From positions 2,422,194-2,486,193 of the forward strand of contig NC_092200.1 of assembly GCF_043641665.1 (NCBI RefSeq): a stretch of 64,000 bases of DNA, in the 5' to 3' direction. This document shows positions 20,386-32,300 of this stretch, in pieces; position 1 is the first letter of the stretch, and every line of letters starts with the position of its first letter. The DNA comes from Enoplosus armatus (taxonomy: Eukaryota; Chordata; Actinopteri; Centrarchiformes; Enoplosidae). The notes beneath the pieces were generated by a model, which did not search any database, was not told the DNA's origin, and saw nothing but the letters and a program-made list of their open reading frames with translations. Position numbers and translations under genes: made by a program.

Positions 20386-23300
20386 TCACACTTCAGAGCA
20401 GCCCCATGGCACCAGAGTCTTCATTCTGCAAACACAACGAAATAAGATTCAGTGCTGAAACACATCGACCTCAGACTCAAAACGATCTCTCGTTTATGTG
20501 TCTTAAGTATGAATTATCATCACAACTGTGTCGACTTATTTAGAAAAAAAGAATGAAAACGACGGACAGAACAAAAATACACACAACTTATTAGCGATAC
20601 AGTCGTGCATGTGTAGAAGTTATTGATTAGATAAATAAAGTACAGCTTGCCATGTGGGGACATGTAACTAGACGTGATGACAGTGTTCTGCTTCCACATC
20701 ATTAAGAGGTCATTACAGTGCAGCAGTGCTGTTGTATTCAACACAGAGGATAGACTTACTCTCGCCCATTCTGACGGTTCTCTGGTCCTGTCCGAGTTGG
20801 ACTTTTGTTTCTGCGTCTTTTATATATACATGCTGCCACACCTACGAGTACAACAAGCGAAATGGCTCCAATGGCTCCAGTCACTCCGCCTGCAATTCCT
20901 CCGACATTACTTGAACAGTCTGAAACAGAAAAAGAGTTTGTTAGCTGGACTCTCTACAAACCAAACTTCCACCAGTGCAGTGAGAACTACTGAAGCGTCA
21001 AACTGTTGGGTGACTTTCTACAATGAGTTCATTAAAAATTCATTGAATATTTCAAGGTTCTCTCAGACCTCTCTGGATTGTTATGACTCTACGGGAACCC
21101 CTCCATAAAGAATGGGGTCAAACCTATAAATGTCCGAGTGTTTTTTACTGTAAAAAGGCTGCGTGGAGTCGTCCTCTCAGGCTGCAGCTGCACCTGTCAG
21201 AGGGACAGTATCAGTCGCTTGTATGTAGCCTGAGAGATACGGAATAAGAAGATACTGTTTATAGAGGTTTCAGTGAGTGACTAACTGTAAAAGAGAGACG
21301 ATCGCCCAAATATTAAATGTTTAATGATACTAATGATCCTCTCTTCTGTAGACTTGTCTTGTCTTGATCTTACCTTCTGCAGTCTTTAGAACGGTGTTGG
21401 TGATGATTGTCTCCTCAGCATCACTGAGTTCACACGTGTACATCCCCTCCTGCTTTGAAGATAAGTCCTGTAGCGTGAGGCTGCCTGACTCAGACACATT
21501 CTTCACATGCTGCCTCCACTCCTCTGAGACTGTGTCGGGGACCTCTGTCCTGGTCCTGGTCCGGTTCAGGATGATCTGACTGTGCTTGAACCTCCAGATG
21601 AAGCTTGTTAGGGGGGTGTTGGAGGAAGTGCAGGGGATTGTTGTTTCAGTGCTGCAACGACTGACTGAAGCTGAAACGATGAAACACAAAGCAGCTGTTG
21701 AACGCAGCCTGAGCCACCACATAAAGTCCCACAGGACTGCAGGTCTTCTTAGAAACACTTACTTTGATTAAGCAAAGTGGCTCTCCTCCTGTTTCTGGGA
21801 GTGCTGACGGTGCAGCTGTAGACCAGATCAGAAACACTGTCTGAAAGCATCAGAGAACTACTGATGCTGTAAAGCTGCTGCTGATTCTGGACTGTGGTTG
21901 TGTTCTCCAAGGTCACGTTGGACAGAGGGGGGGTGGTCCAGGTGAGCTCAGGCTCAGGGTAGATCCCCTCTGAGCTGCAGGTGATCCTGTTTTCCACCTG
22001 CTGAATGTCGACTTGACGGACCGGAGCTGTAAAAACAGAAGATTCACTTTATAGGAACATAAGACCTGATCATGACGTCATCAGCTGTGTTCCCCTCTGA
22101 TGGTATCACTTGTCAATCAAACGCTGTGGGCGGGACTTTCAATTGATTACTAATTAACTATCTCACTATTAATCATTCCTTCACGAAGCTCACGTTCTCT
22201 GCACCGACCGACGTCTATCTGAAGCCATAAAGTGTTCGAGAAGATGAGATTTTATGACAATCTGTCATCTCATGTGTTCATATCTGTTCATTTCTACACG
22301 GAGGGAACAGAATAAATATTTATAATATGTGTTGAGGGAATGAGTCGCAATTTGACAGCAGTTATAACTGAATGAAGGTGTGGAAATACAGCACTTCACC
22401 CTAAGAGGATGAATCAAATGATTTCATGATCATACCTTAAACCTTTGCTTTAAATAAAGTCATTAAAGAAAAGGCTCTACATGTTTCAGTAGGTCATGCT
22501 AATGTTTGTTCTTCCAAATGAAGCAGAAATATAATTTTTATCATGTCTTTTTAGTGTTTTTTCTTTTCATAAAGGTCCAATTTGAAAATAATGAACATAA
22601 AAGTCGTAAAAATAGAATAACTGGCTGGATAAATGTTCGGAAAGTACCCAGAGTCAGATACTGCCAAGTAAGAGTATCACCACCTCCTCTTGTGTTTCAC
22701 CACAGGAAGCTTTTTATTTACAGATTAGGTGTACTGTGCAGGTGTCTTATCTATGACCTTGTTCTCACAGCATGAATACTGTATCAGTCTCCTCTCTGGG
22801 AGCCAGACGCTATCAGCCAGATGTCTGCGTGCTGCAGCTGAGAGAGTTTAACACTGCGTTTCCTCTTTAACCTTTTAAATCCAACGTAAAAGCAAGTAGT
22901 TTTTTTGTAAAACTCAAGTTCACTGAACTTAAAAGCGTTTAAGAGTCCGTCACTGAGGAGAGGCGAGATGACACTAAACACACTTCACCCACTCTTTTCC
23001 TTCTTTGGAGCAGTGTTCAGAACTACCAGAGCCAACAGGAGACCGTTGCACAGGGTTCAACACGTGCTGCAGGGTGGAGGCTCGGCCCACATTAGCCGCA
23101 TAACACATTTGAATCTCCGACCGAACTGGTGGCAGTCGAGATGCATTGTGGGTAATGTAGGCACCAGGTTTTGACAAGGAAGAAGAAAGCGTGGAATAAA
23201 AAAAGACGCTGTAAACTATTTTATAATTTTTTATAATGTTTTATAAGTTTGAAAGGTTCATGATTCTAAAAGTCCGTAAATTTCTGAAATGATGAATGAT

Positions 23301-24730
23301 GAAAGAACACTTAGGTGGACTTGATGAGTTATTGATCGACAATTAGCTGATTTCACAAAACTCCAATATGTTTTAAACAGAAACAGATTTGTTGTAATTC
23401 TGTTTGTGTCTATATTTACTATGAATTTCATACCTTCCACTTCTAGGTTGATAAAGGACTCCTTGTTGCCGCTAGTGGTGCTGGTGTAGCACTTGTATCT
23501 GCCCTGGTCCTGAATCTGCACCCCTGTCAGCCGGAGCGAGGCGTTTCCTCTGGAGACCTGGTCCCTGAACAGTGATGTCCTGTCTCTAAAGCGCGGGTCC
23601 TGGCGTGCGAGCTGGTCTTGTTTGCGGTAGTAGGAGTGGGCAGGAGTGTTTCTGGCTGTCTCCTGAATCCAGTGGATGACTTCATCATCACCAGCACGAA
23701 AACTGCACGGTAAGATGCAGCTCTCCATCAAAACACAGACCTCAGCATCTGTAAAACATCAGGGGAAGAAACATCCATCAAGGTTCAGTTCAGGGACAAG
23801 AGCCTCTTTAAAAGCCTGATTATTAACTCTTTGAATAAATCAATCAAAATCACATTAATCACCGATTTATGTCTTTTATTGAGATTGAGTAGAGACGGAG
23901 GAGTTGTTGGTTTCTACTGATATAACTGTGTGTCATCTGCATAACAAGAGAATGATGGATTACGTTACGTAGTGATTGTGATGCTTTTGCCGCTTCTTCT
24001 ACAAATTTAATAGTGATAATAACTGCAACTTATTTAGCAAGTTGTAAATACAAATACATAAGATTTAAGATGCTTTAATTGTTTTGTTTTCTTGATCTGT
24101 TTTGATCAACAAATGTTTTAATGCTTTTAATGTATGATTAATGTTTTAGTGTCTTTGAGAACCCTGAAAAGCGCTCTATAAATAAAATGCCAAATAAATA
24201 AAGAATAATTATTATATGTAACATATACACATCCAGCCGACAGAGCAACATTAATCATTACTGCATGTTAGTTTGTATAAGATTAAGTCCAATGTTCACT
24301 CTTTAGCCGCTAAATGCTCCACTATGTTCACCAGCTAGTTGCTGACTGTGTGTGTCTGCAATCTGGGGTGGAGACGCGGTATCAAGGTCCCGCCCTAACC
24401 CGACCCAATCGCAAGCACACCACAGTCAATCTCAGCTGTCAATCATGACGTCTCACCCTGTTTTTATAGCATCAAACAACTAATTCAAAAAACTTTCCCA
24501 TTGTACATTTTCATTTGATCCACTGTAAAAATGAAAATGTGTGTTAGTGCTCAGCTTCAAAATGAGAAAATGTTTGGAATACAACACGTTTGAACAGGAC
24601 ACAAGTTAGTTTGGCAGAGAGAGCAGAAGTCAAACATCTTTTTTTTTTTTGTTGATTGAGAGGTTGCATTTTGTGTTTTCAGTAACAAGGAAATGTAATG
24701 AATTTAAAACAAAAAATTAAAGCATTCATT

Positions 24731-24770
<40 letters not shown>

Positions 24771-25406
24771 GTGTGTTTAGGAATGTATCCAGGCAGGTTG
24801 AGTTCCCGTTTCAGCCAACGTGATAAACATGGTCACTCTGGACTGTCACTTGACTAAGGTTCAAAGTACTAACAATCTCAGCTTGTATCTGTTAGCAGCA
24901 AAACACTTAAAACAAAGTACTTCTTCAGTTAAAGGGTTAACGCACCTACTTTCAGAAAGACTCATTTTGTCTCTTATCTCCAGCTACACCCTTTTTTTTC
25001 TGTGTTCTGTGCTGAGATTTTCCTCCTCCACACAGTCCAGTCCAGTTTAAACCAGTGAAAATGAACAGAAGCTTATGACGTTTTACCACAAATTAAACTG
25101 AATTCACCTCTGTTGTACTGAGGTGGCAGCTAAAGTGTCATGGGATATACATCTGAAAACACAGAAACTATCTCAATGTCACTGGGAAAAGTTTGATGAC
25201 CCTACAGATTTTATTATAGATCCAACTCAGTTCATTATGTGTCCTGGTATTCTTGCTTTCTCTGGTCAAAACGACCGTCACAATACTGCGATTTAAGTTT
25301 GGACTGGAATAAGATCCGATGGGCAGTGAACGCCTCACTCACCTCCTCTGTTAAAAGTCCACAGAAAGGTCAAGACCACCAAAAGCACGGCGCACTTGTC
25401 CGTCAT
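20386..25406 (-). CDS. hhla2-like: HHLA2-like IgV-IgC-IgV membrane protein (unit 3)
   Basis: Six minus-strand exons: signal 25,343-25,406, IgV 23,434-23,748, IgC 21,763-22,026, second IgV 21,374-21,670, TM 20,760-20,919, tail 20,386-20,425. The product is about 379 residues. The C-terminal half is nearly identical to unit 2. The V1 domain and signal are clearly diverged: the signal starts MTDKCAVLLVV, V1 has ILPCSFRAGDDEVIHWIQ, and DRT replaces the first NRT glycosylation site. The IgC domain carries four extra residues (SNVTLENTT region). Intron 1 is 1.6 kb. No TATA box is seen upstream, so its control probably differs from units 1 and 2. This split pattern suggests that one half of the gene was homogenised with unit 2. 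Confidence 0.8.
24732..24768. repeat. (TG)n microsatellite
   Basis: TG run in intron 1 of unit 3. Confidence 0.9.
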
Positions 25407-25712
25407 CTTCCTGTTAAACAGCCCTCCGTTCATACTGAAGCGCACTGCGAAGAAATGTCAGCTAACCTGTCCGACGACTTGGACGTGATTACACAGCTGA
25501 GGCTGGAGGCTAACTTTAGCTCCTGACTGTGAAATAATCTGTGCTATGTGATAGTGAGTGAGTGTGAGTGAGTGTGTGAGTGAGTGTGTGTCAAGAGGAC
25601 AAAGGTTGAGTTTTAAAGGGCCTCTGTATTAAAGATTACCCTGTGGACATTGTAACATGCTTGCTTGCTATAATAATGACCGCCAGACTGAACGCACAAA
25701 GGTGTCTGAGGC

Positions 25713-25750
25713 TATTATTATTATTATTATTATCATTATTATTATTATTA
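25713..25750. repeat. (TTA)n microsatellite
   Basis: Near-perfect ATT trinucleotide run with one ATC. Confidence 0.9.
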
Positions 25751-26514
25751 TGAATATGAGGATGCATCTCTTCCATCCTGCTGTCCTTAAATGTTTTCAT
25801 TATTGTCATTGTCCCCCCCCCCATGTTTCCTGTGTCTCGTTCTTGTCTTCCTCACTCGTATCTGTATATTTGAGCTGGTATACAAACCCAGTAAGTATTT
25901 TATTGATACCACATGTACACTAAATACTTACACTGTAATTTTGACAGCTTTAATCGTTAACAAAATGTCAAATAAGTTACTCAGAGATTAACTAGTGTTG
26001 CACAGTAAAATAAAATGCAGATTGAGTGACGGGAACAAACTGGGCCAGAGAGCAGTGGCCATGAAACACCGACTGTAAGGTTTTTGTCTTAACCTGTGAG
26101 TATGGAAGCCTATTAGGGACTATATTCAAATGATAATGTAGATTGAAAATGAAAATGTAATTCCTAAATGGAAGTGAGTTACTGAGAAATTAGCAAAACC
26201 CAGAAGAAGTCCAGCAGGCAATTATTCATTCCTTACTTACAGTACTGCTACTACCACATACAGTAAATCCCTGTTGAAGGCGTTTTCTTTCATCTCCCTG
26301 AGTGACTTTCCTGTAACCTCCACCCACAACAGGTGAACTTACCTGAACTGATCTGTGTTATTTGATGAATTACTCACTGGTGACTTGTGATTACTCACTT
26401 TCTGTCCAGCAGCAAGAAGCAACAGTTTCAGTGGGCACGAAGAGCAAATCTAAAATTATCTCATTTATTAGGGAGCTGGGTGACTGTCCTAATCGTGATT
26501 AAAGGAATAAATCT

Positions 26515-26980
26515 GGTGATATTCTATATTTTTCTTATTGTCAACAAATCCCATTAAAAAAGACCCAAACCAACAGTGAATGTATCTACTAACAAGAATT
26601 GTGTGTATCACAGCCTGGTTTGTCTTCTTCCTCTGAGCCATAAAAACTATTAAAAACACATCAGTGAGCCGCACTGTTGTTTCCTTCATCACCATGAACA
26701 CACACACACACACACACTGTAGTTTATTTTGACTCCCACACACACACACCGTCCCGCTGCCACAAATACTCACTAAACTACCAAATGTGGATTAATCCGC
26801 CGCTGAAAATAGTCCCCAACAAATGCCTTATTTCCTCCTGTTTGTTTGATAAAAAAAAATAAAACTATATATTTGTGAAGTGTTTTTAAAGATTTATGTC
26901 TTCAGTTGGAGCCAATGGGCTTGGAGCTGAGAGCCACAGACAGGAAGTAAGAAAATAGTGCGTATGAGAGATGGACACGT
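26515..26980. repeat. dispersed repeat, partner at 35,106-35,330
   Basis: TTATTGTCAACAAATC at 26,534 recurs in the same orientation at 35,128. A second block (TCCGCCGCTGAAAATAGTCC, near 26,798) and a third (GAGCCACAGACAGGAAG, near 26,930) recur as complements at 35,244-35,280 and 35,186-35,205. It looks like an old mobile element with internal rearrangement. Confidence 0.5.
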
Positions 26981-27117
26981 TGTTCATTTTGGTATTTTCA
27001 TGGGATTTGTTAATGCAGCCTTGTGCACTCTCAATTGCTCTTTTCACTGTTTTAGGGTTTTTTTTGTTTGCTTTTTACAGAAAACATCTGCTTTCTGAGC
27101 ATGAAAGTTTGTTTTTG

Positions 27118-27330
27118 TTCTGGAAACAGCAGTTTGACAAAACAATCTTAACTTAAGGTCCACTTCCTAGCTTTTTCCAGAGCTTTCAACTGATTTTGCT
27201 CAGTTGTCACTCATTTTCACCAAAAAAGGACCCTGTGACAACTGAGCAACCTTCATCTGCTGATAAAAGTCTGTGAGATCCAGAAAAAAGCTGGTAAGAG
27301 GACTGTTTTGGCAAATCTCAGATAAGAAGC
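27118..27330. repeat. foldback repeat
   Basis: The left part (AAGGTCCACTTCCTAGCTTT) and right part (AAAAAGCTGGTAAGAGGAC) are imperfect complements around a GAAAGCT-like core. A related hairpin-type copy lies at 46,446-46,770, sharing GCAGTTTGACAAA. It is a non-coding element. Confidence 0.5.
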
Positions 27331-27353
27331 AGACACAAACCGTCAGTGATTAG

Positions 27354-27359
27354 TTTATT
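27354..27359 (-). other. possible polyadenylation signal of the divergent Ig gene
   Basis: AATAAA on the minus strand, 2.0 kb beyond the stop codon at 29,352. If used, the 3' UTR would cover most of 27,340-29,351, including the element at 27,872-28,978. Transcript data would settle it. Confidence 0.25.
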
Positions 27360-27871
27360 TAATAACATTAAATTAATAATGACACATTTGTGAAAGAGGT
27401 CAAGTATAATTCGTGAAACGTGATGCAGGTTTACAGCAACGTGTGGCAGTGCAGACACAAGCAGAAACACACATTAATTGATGACAGCAAGTTGAACAAT
27501 AATCTCTCCACGTCAAAACGAAAGTCAGTATTGTCACATCAGTGATTCACAGTCACATTCATCTTTATAATCCAGTCAGTTCCCAGAAGGAGCTTCACCT
27601 CATGGAGTGTCCTTTAAGTTCAGTGAAGGTTTAACTGCAGCAGGACAGTGTAGGTAGTAGATCATGAAGTCTTTGGAAATCCAGCAAGTGTCCAAGAGCA
27701 GAATGCTGATTCCCTACTCGTGCCCAGGATGATTAACTCCGTCCTCACGTGGTTTAAAACATCATAAAAGACACACAGAGGCTGTTTTTTTTTTTTTGAG
27801 TTGAGCTTTGTGATGCAGCTTTTTGGTTCTCAGCCTCGGCGTAACTTTGCAAACGATCCCTGGAGTTCTTC

Positions 27872-28978
27872 TAAGGCCTCTTTTCCACTAAATAGTGCCA
27901 AGAACTGAGGAACCACAGGAACTAAATCAGTTTAAAAACATGTTGAGCAGACCTTGTTGCATGAATACGATTCATGTGGTGACAGAAACAACAACAACAA
28001 CAACAACAAAAGTGCTCTGATGCTAGCAAGGCTATTTTGCTAACCTGAATCTTTTGTTTACTTCACTCGCCTTCAGTCATTGTTAATGATTGATAAAACT
28101 TAAATCCACTTTTTCAGGGGTCGGGGGGGACATAAACTTATTTCAGCATCAGTGGCGTGACAGAAACAGTTTGAGAACCACTGTCCGAGCGGCGCCCAGT
28201 GTTCGAATAAAGGCCTCGTCATACCAGCATTTAAAATGGCGACATTTTTAAGTTAAAATAATTTCAGTGAAATTGCTGTGAATAAATCCAGGCAAATCTT
28301 TGCATGTAGTTTTAACTTTGGTGAACTTTGACACACAAATTTGTGTCCTTGACCAATAACAAGCCGCCTTGACAGAGCTGATCTGTGAGGGGACGGAGAC
28401 CCAGAGAGTCCAAAAACGGAGGAAGCTATCGTAGCTTATTAGCTGTGTTGCACCATTCACATTTATTTAACCCCCTCCGTTGTTAGCTAAGCTAAGCTAA
28501 GAGCGTAATGAGCCTGCTAACTGACTGTTTGGAGAGCTTCACTTTCCCTCCTCAATAACTTCATTGACCGAAATGGTGCACGATGGTGAACAAAATGTCA
28601 GGTAAAGAGAAAATATAGGACTCTCCGGGAGCTATCGTGACTGACTAGTGCTAGCTCGGCCAGCCGTTAGCGGTTAGCTCGCCAGCTACAGCAATTCACT
28701 CACTGGCCCTGTTAGTTTTGTCACCACTGTCTGGTGCGACCAGGCTTTACAGCTGTGCACAAGTAGCACAAGGTTTGTTTTTGACGACTGAGCGCTTCAC
28801 TTTGACCACTGCAAACTCTGGCCCAATAGTTCCTGGGTCATCAGAAAGTACCTCCTGTGCAGGGACATTTTTGGGACCAGGAAGTAAATTCAGACCTTTG
28901 TTCCTCTGGTCAAAACGCAGTTCCTGAGCCCCTAAAATGGTTCCTTGGTTGTTCCTGGGGTGGAAACAGGCTCTTTAG
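27872..28978. mobile_element. possible non-autonomous DNA transposon
   Basis: The ends are imperfect inverted repeats: AAGGCCTCTTTTCCAC on the left, and AAAGAGCCTGTTTCCACC read inward from the right, both followed by AGGAAC/AGGAACC words. The interior has no coding frame and many GCTAGC/TTAGC words. Neither a family nor a clean target duplication was identified. Confidence 0.4.
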
Positions 28979-29351
28979 GGTTCTTCACATCAAAACATTC
29001 CCCTTAAAGAGTTCCTGAAATAACAGCAGATTCGTCGCTGCACCATCAGGGTTCACTAACCCTTCATGAAGACGTTGACAGCATTTTGTTTTTGGCGTGC
29101 GTGCTCCACACATCAGCATCTCTAAAAAAGTAGCAGTTTATCAGGGTTTCCTCTAAAATCCACTGGGACCAAGAAGAGTTCCTCATTAGAAAAACACCCA
29201 AAAATGCCAAAATAGTCATTTGAAAGTGTATAAAATAAAATTAGTTTCTAAGAAGCTGTTGGTTCCTCGTCAGTGTGTCGCTGTGTGCGTGTTTGTTTTG
29301 TTAGTATTTTGTTAGTTTAAGGTGTTTCCAGGTTGTTGTTCCTGTTTGCTC

Positions 29352-32300
29352 TCAGGTTAACTGAGTGCCAGTCTGGAGGCCTGATTGTCCGTTGGTGCCG
29401 CCGACAGTCAACGGGCTGCTCTCATTCAGGTTACTGTCTGCTGTCGAGTCTGTAAGAGTGAGGAGGAAAGGTTAAGAGGATGAAGAAACCGATTAAACAA
29501 ACAAGACATCACTTGAAACTCTGTGAACTTTAGAGAAGCAGATTTTTTGTTGTGACCCATTAAGGGGGTCCTGACCCCCAGGTCGGGAACCACAGGTCTA
29601 ATGCAACAGTAAGGCCTGCAATAAATCCCACTTTCAGTTTTTACTTCTGAGGTGTTGATTCAACGTCCCGGTTGTTCTGGAGGCTGCAGTTTGTGGTGCT
29701 GTTGAATTGTTCTGCATTAAACTATGGCTCCACCTAGTGTGTCGTTTTGTTAGTGCAACAGCTACTTTTAAAACGTTTGATGACCCACCTTTGACTAAAT
29801 GCAGCTCTGTCACCTCCTCGGGGTCATTTCTGGACTTTGAGGTGCTTCCTGAGAGCAGAGCAGAGAAAGGGGGGGGGAAGTCAGCAGTCAGCATTGAACT
29901 CTGAATTTGAAAGCACCTGTACGGACAACCTAATCAACCTAATCAACCTAATCAACCTAATCTTCACCTGTAGCTCTGTCGTTCTAATTTACTTGCTTTT
30001 ATTCAACTGGCCTCCTCTGCTTCTCCCTCAGGTTGTGACAGACTACATTTCCTATAATGCATCTGATCACCCCTAAACAAAGGCGTGACCCGGATCCAAT
30101 TAGTTGTAACTGGTGTGACTGGTGTGACTGGTGTGGGCGTGTGATGACTTGGTTTGAATTGCCTGTGGATATTTCATTTCTATGTTTTCCCACTATTATG
30201 AGTACCTATTTTTACTTGTTTGTTATTTATGGAGGACAAACAGTAGTTGTGTGTGTGTGTGTGTGTAAAATAGACGTGGCCTCACACAGATGCAGTATTT
30301 GGATATGAACAGATAATTAATTAAGTTTTATTCTCCTTACAGGAGGAATCTGTGATCTGTGTGCAGGCTTCTCTGAGCATTCACTACGAGGCAGAGAAGC
30401 TTGACTTCACGCTCAGTTTTTATTATTTTATGCAGAAACACACATTTCCCCTCCACACTCGCAGTTCATTTCTGCTATAACTTAAGTTTTTCTCCAGGTT
30501 TTTCCAAAAATACCATTATAATAATCATTCATGTTAGATTTTACATTAATGCTGACCATAAAATGTGTTTTTAAGCTTTGCTTTCAGTTTATCTCACAAT
30601 GATCAACTTGCAGTGGTGGAAAATAATAAAGTATGTCTACTTAAATACTGTACTTGAGTAGACTTTTGAAGTATTTGTACTTAACTTGCTACTTGCATAG
30701 CTACAACATGAAAATGCTGCGTACACAGTAACGCATCAGTAGTATTAAATCAATAATATAACACTTTTGATACTTAAAGTACATTTTGCAGATACTTCTA
30801 CTCAAGTACGATTTTGAATGAATTAATTCATTTTTAATCAAAGTTGTGTTTTTATTAGCTGTAACATTAAACAGTTAATTTTTACCATAAAGAAATTAAG
30901 ACTTTTGGAGACTTTTCTTTACTTTTAAAAGTACAAACCTCCACAAAAGTGCATTTTCTATATAATTTAATTGACAAAATCTGAAGTGTGTCACTGAATG
31001 TTCTGTGTGATTATTTATTAGGAGTTTTACCTTTATACTGTGATGTCATGCTAAATTACGTTTTGGAAAATGTGCTTTTTTAAATTTTTTTGCTTTCTTG
31101 ACCACAAAATAAAGAACCAAACGAAAATGTTGAACTTTCTTTTAAAAGAAAATGAAAGTTTTGCACAGTGACGTCCACATAATGTGTAGAAATGGTAATA
31201 GCAAACAATTTAAGACCCAAACCAGACATCCCAGACTGTTTCTGCCCTCTCCCAGTTTGAATCAGAGTAATTTGCTTTAAACCCCTCGTTTGTGACGTGT
31301 GTGTCTCGTGTCAGTCCCGTCAAGCTGTCTTCTTCCTATCAGTTAATGTCCACACCTCCCGGAGTCCACCTTTACCTTTCGCCTTCAGGTAGGCCAACAT
31401 GCCGGCCAGAGCGAGGACCAGCACCGCAATCACCAGACCGACAATCCACCAGTAAGACGGCGCTTCTGAAGTACTTCGCTCACCTGAAAAATACACAAAA
31501 ATACACAGATCCCATCCCATTTGTTACATAATGCACACATTAGTTTTATTTTTTTTGGTGCTGCAGCTGCTCGCTTAGATTTTGTGTTAATATTGACCAT
31601 TGTTTTAACATTTGAGTTTTTCTGATCCTCCAGGTTAGTTTAGTTTAAATTAATTTTGCTGGGATCAAACATTTTCCAGACCAGCGACCTCTTGTGGTCG
31701 TGCGAATAATGACTGTTGTCTCTAAGAGGCAGAAGGGGAAGCAGTGTGATGCAGTCAAGCTGTCGCAGAGCCTCTTACAATCTTACAAAGGAGGTCAGGG
31801 TGGACCAGCGTTGTTGGTCTGTGTTTGTGTTTGTGGCCTCACCGACAACATCGTCGATGGTGACGTCGGTGCGTTCGGTGTGAGTGTTGTACGGCACGGA
31901 GAACACGCAGGTGTAGCTGCCCGAGTGCTCCGAGTGCTTGGGGTCCATCAGTCTCAGAGAGCCGTCTCCAAACGGGACCCTGAAGCCGTCCAGCTCCACG
32001 TGGCTGTCCCAGGGCGGCGAGGAGGCGCTCTCCCCCGACCCGCTGTCGTAGGTGAGGATGTGGGAGGGGTCCTCGCCGTTGGAGAAGCTCCAGTGGAGGA
32101 AGGGGTTGTTCAGGTAAGGAGGGGCGTAGCAGGGGATGGTCAGATCTCGCCCTTGAGTTCCTCTTATTTCTACCAGAGATCAGCGGCGTAGGTTTCAGAA
32201 GACAGGGGGACACAAAAAGTCAGAGGTTCTCCATTAAGTAAACACTTAAAAACACGTTTAATTTGTTGGCAGAGACCCCTCTTCGCTAAAAACAGTCCTT

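Larger units (their letters stand above)
25407..27340. other. spacer between unit 3 and the divergent Ig gene
   Basis: Mostly non-coding. It holds a short GTGAGTGA run (25,552-25,590), a (TTA)n run (25,713-25,750), a C homopolymer near 25,815, CA runs near 26,700-26,750, and two repeat copies described separately. No open frame here has both splice signals and protein-like composition. Confidence 0.5.

Noticed and set aside
22968..23177. Overlapping 67-68 codon frames in unit 3 intron
   Set aside because: They fall in a dispersed repeat that recurs inverted at 43,398-43,455.
29923..30142. CRISPR-like regular repeats
   Set aside because: They are contiguous short tandem repeats without spacers, in a vertebrate genome.
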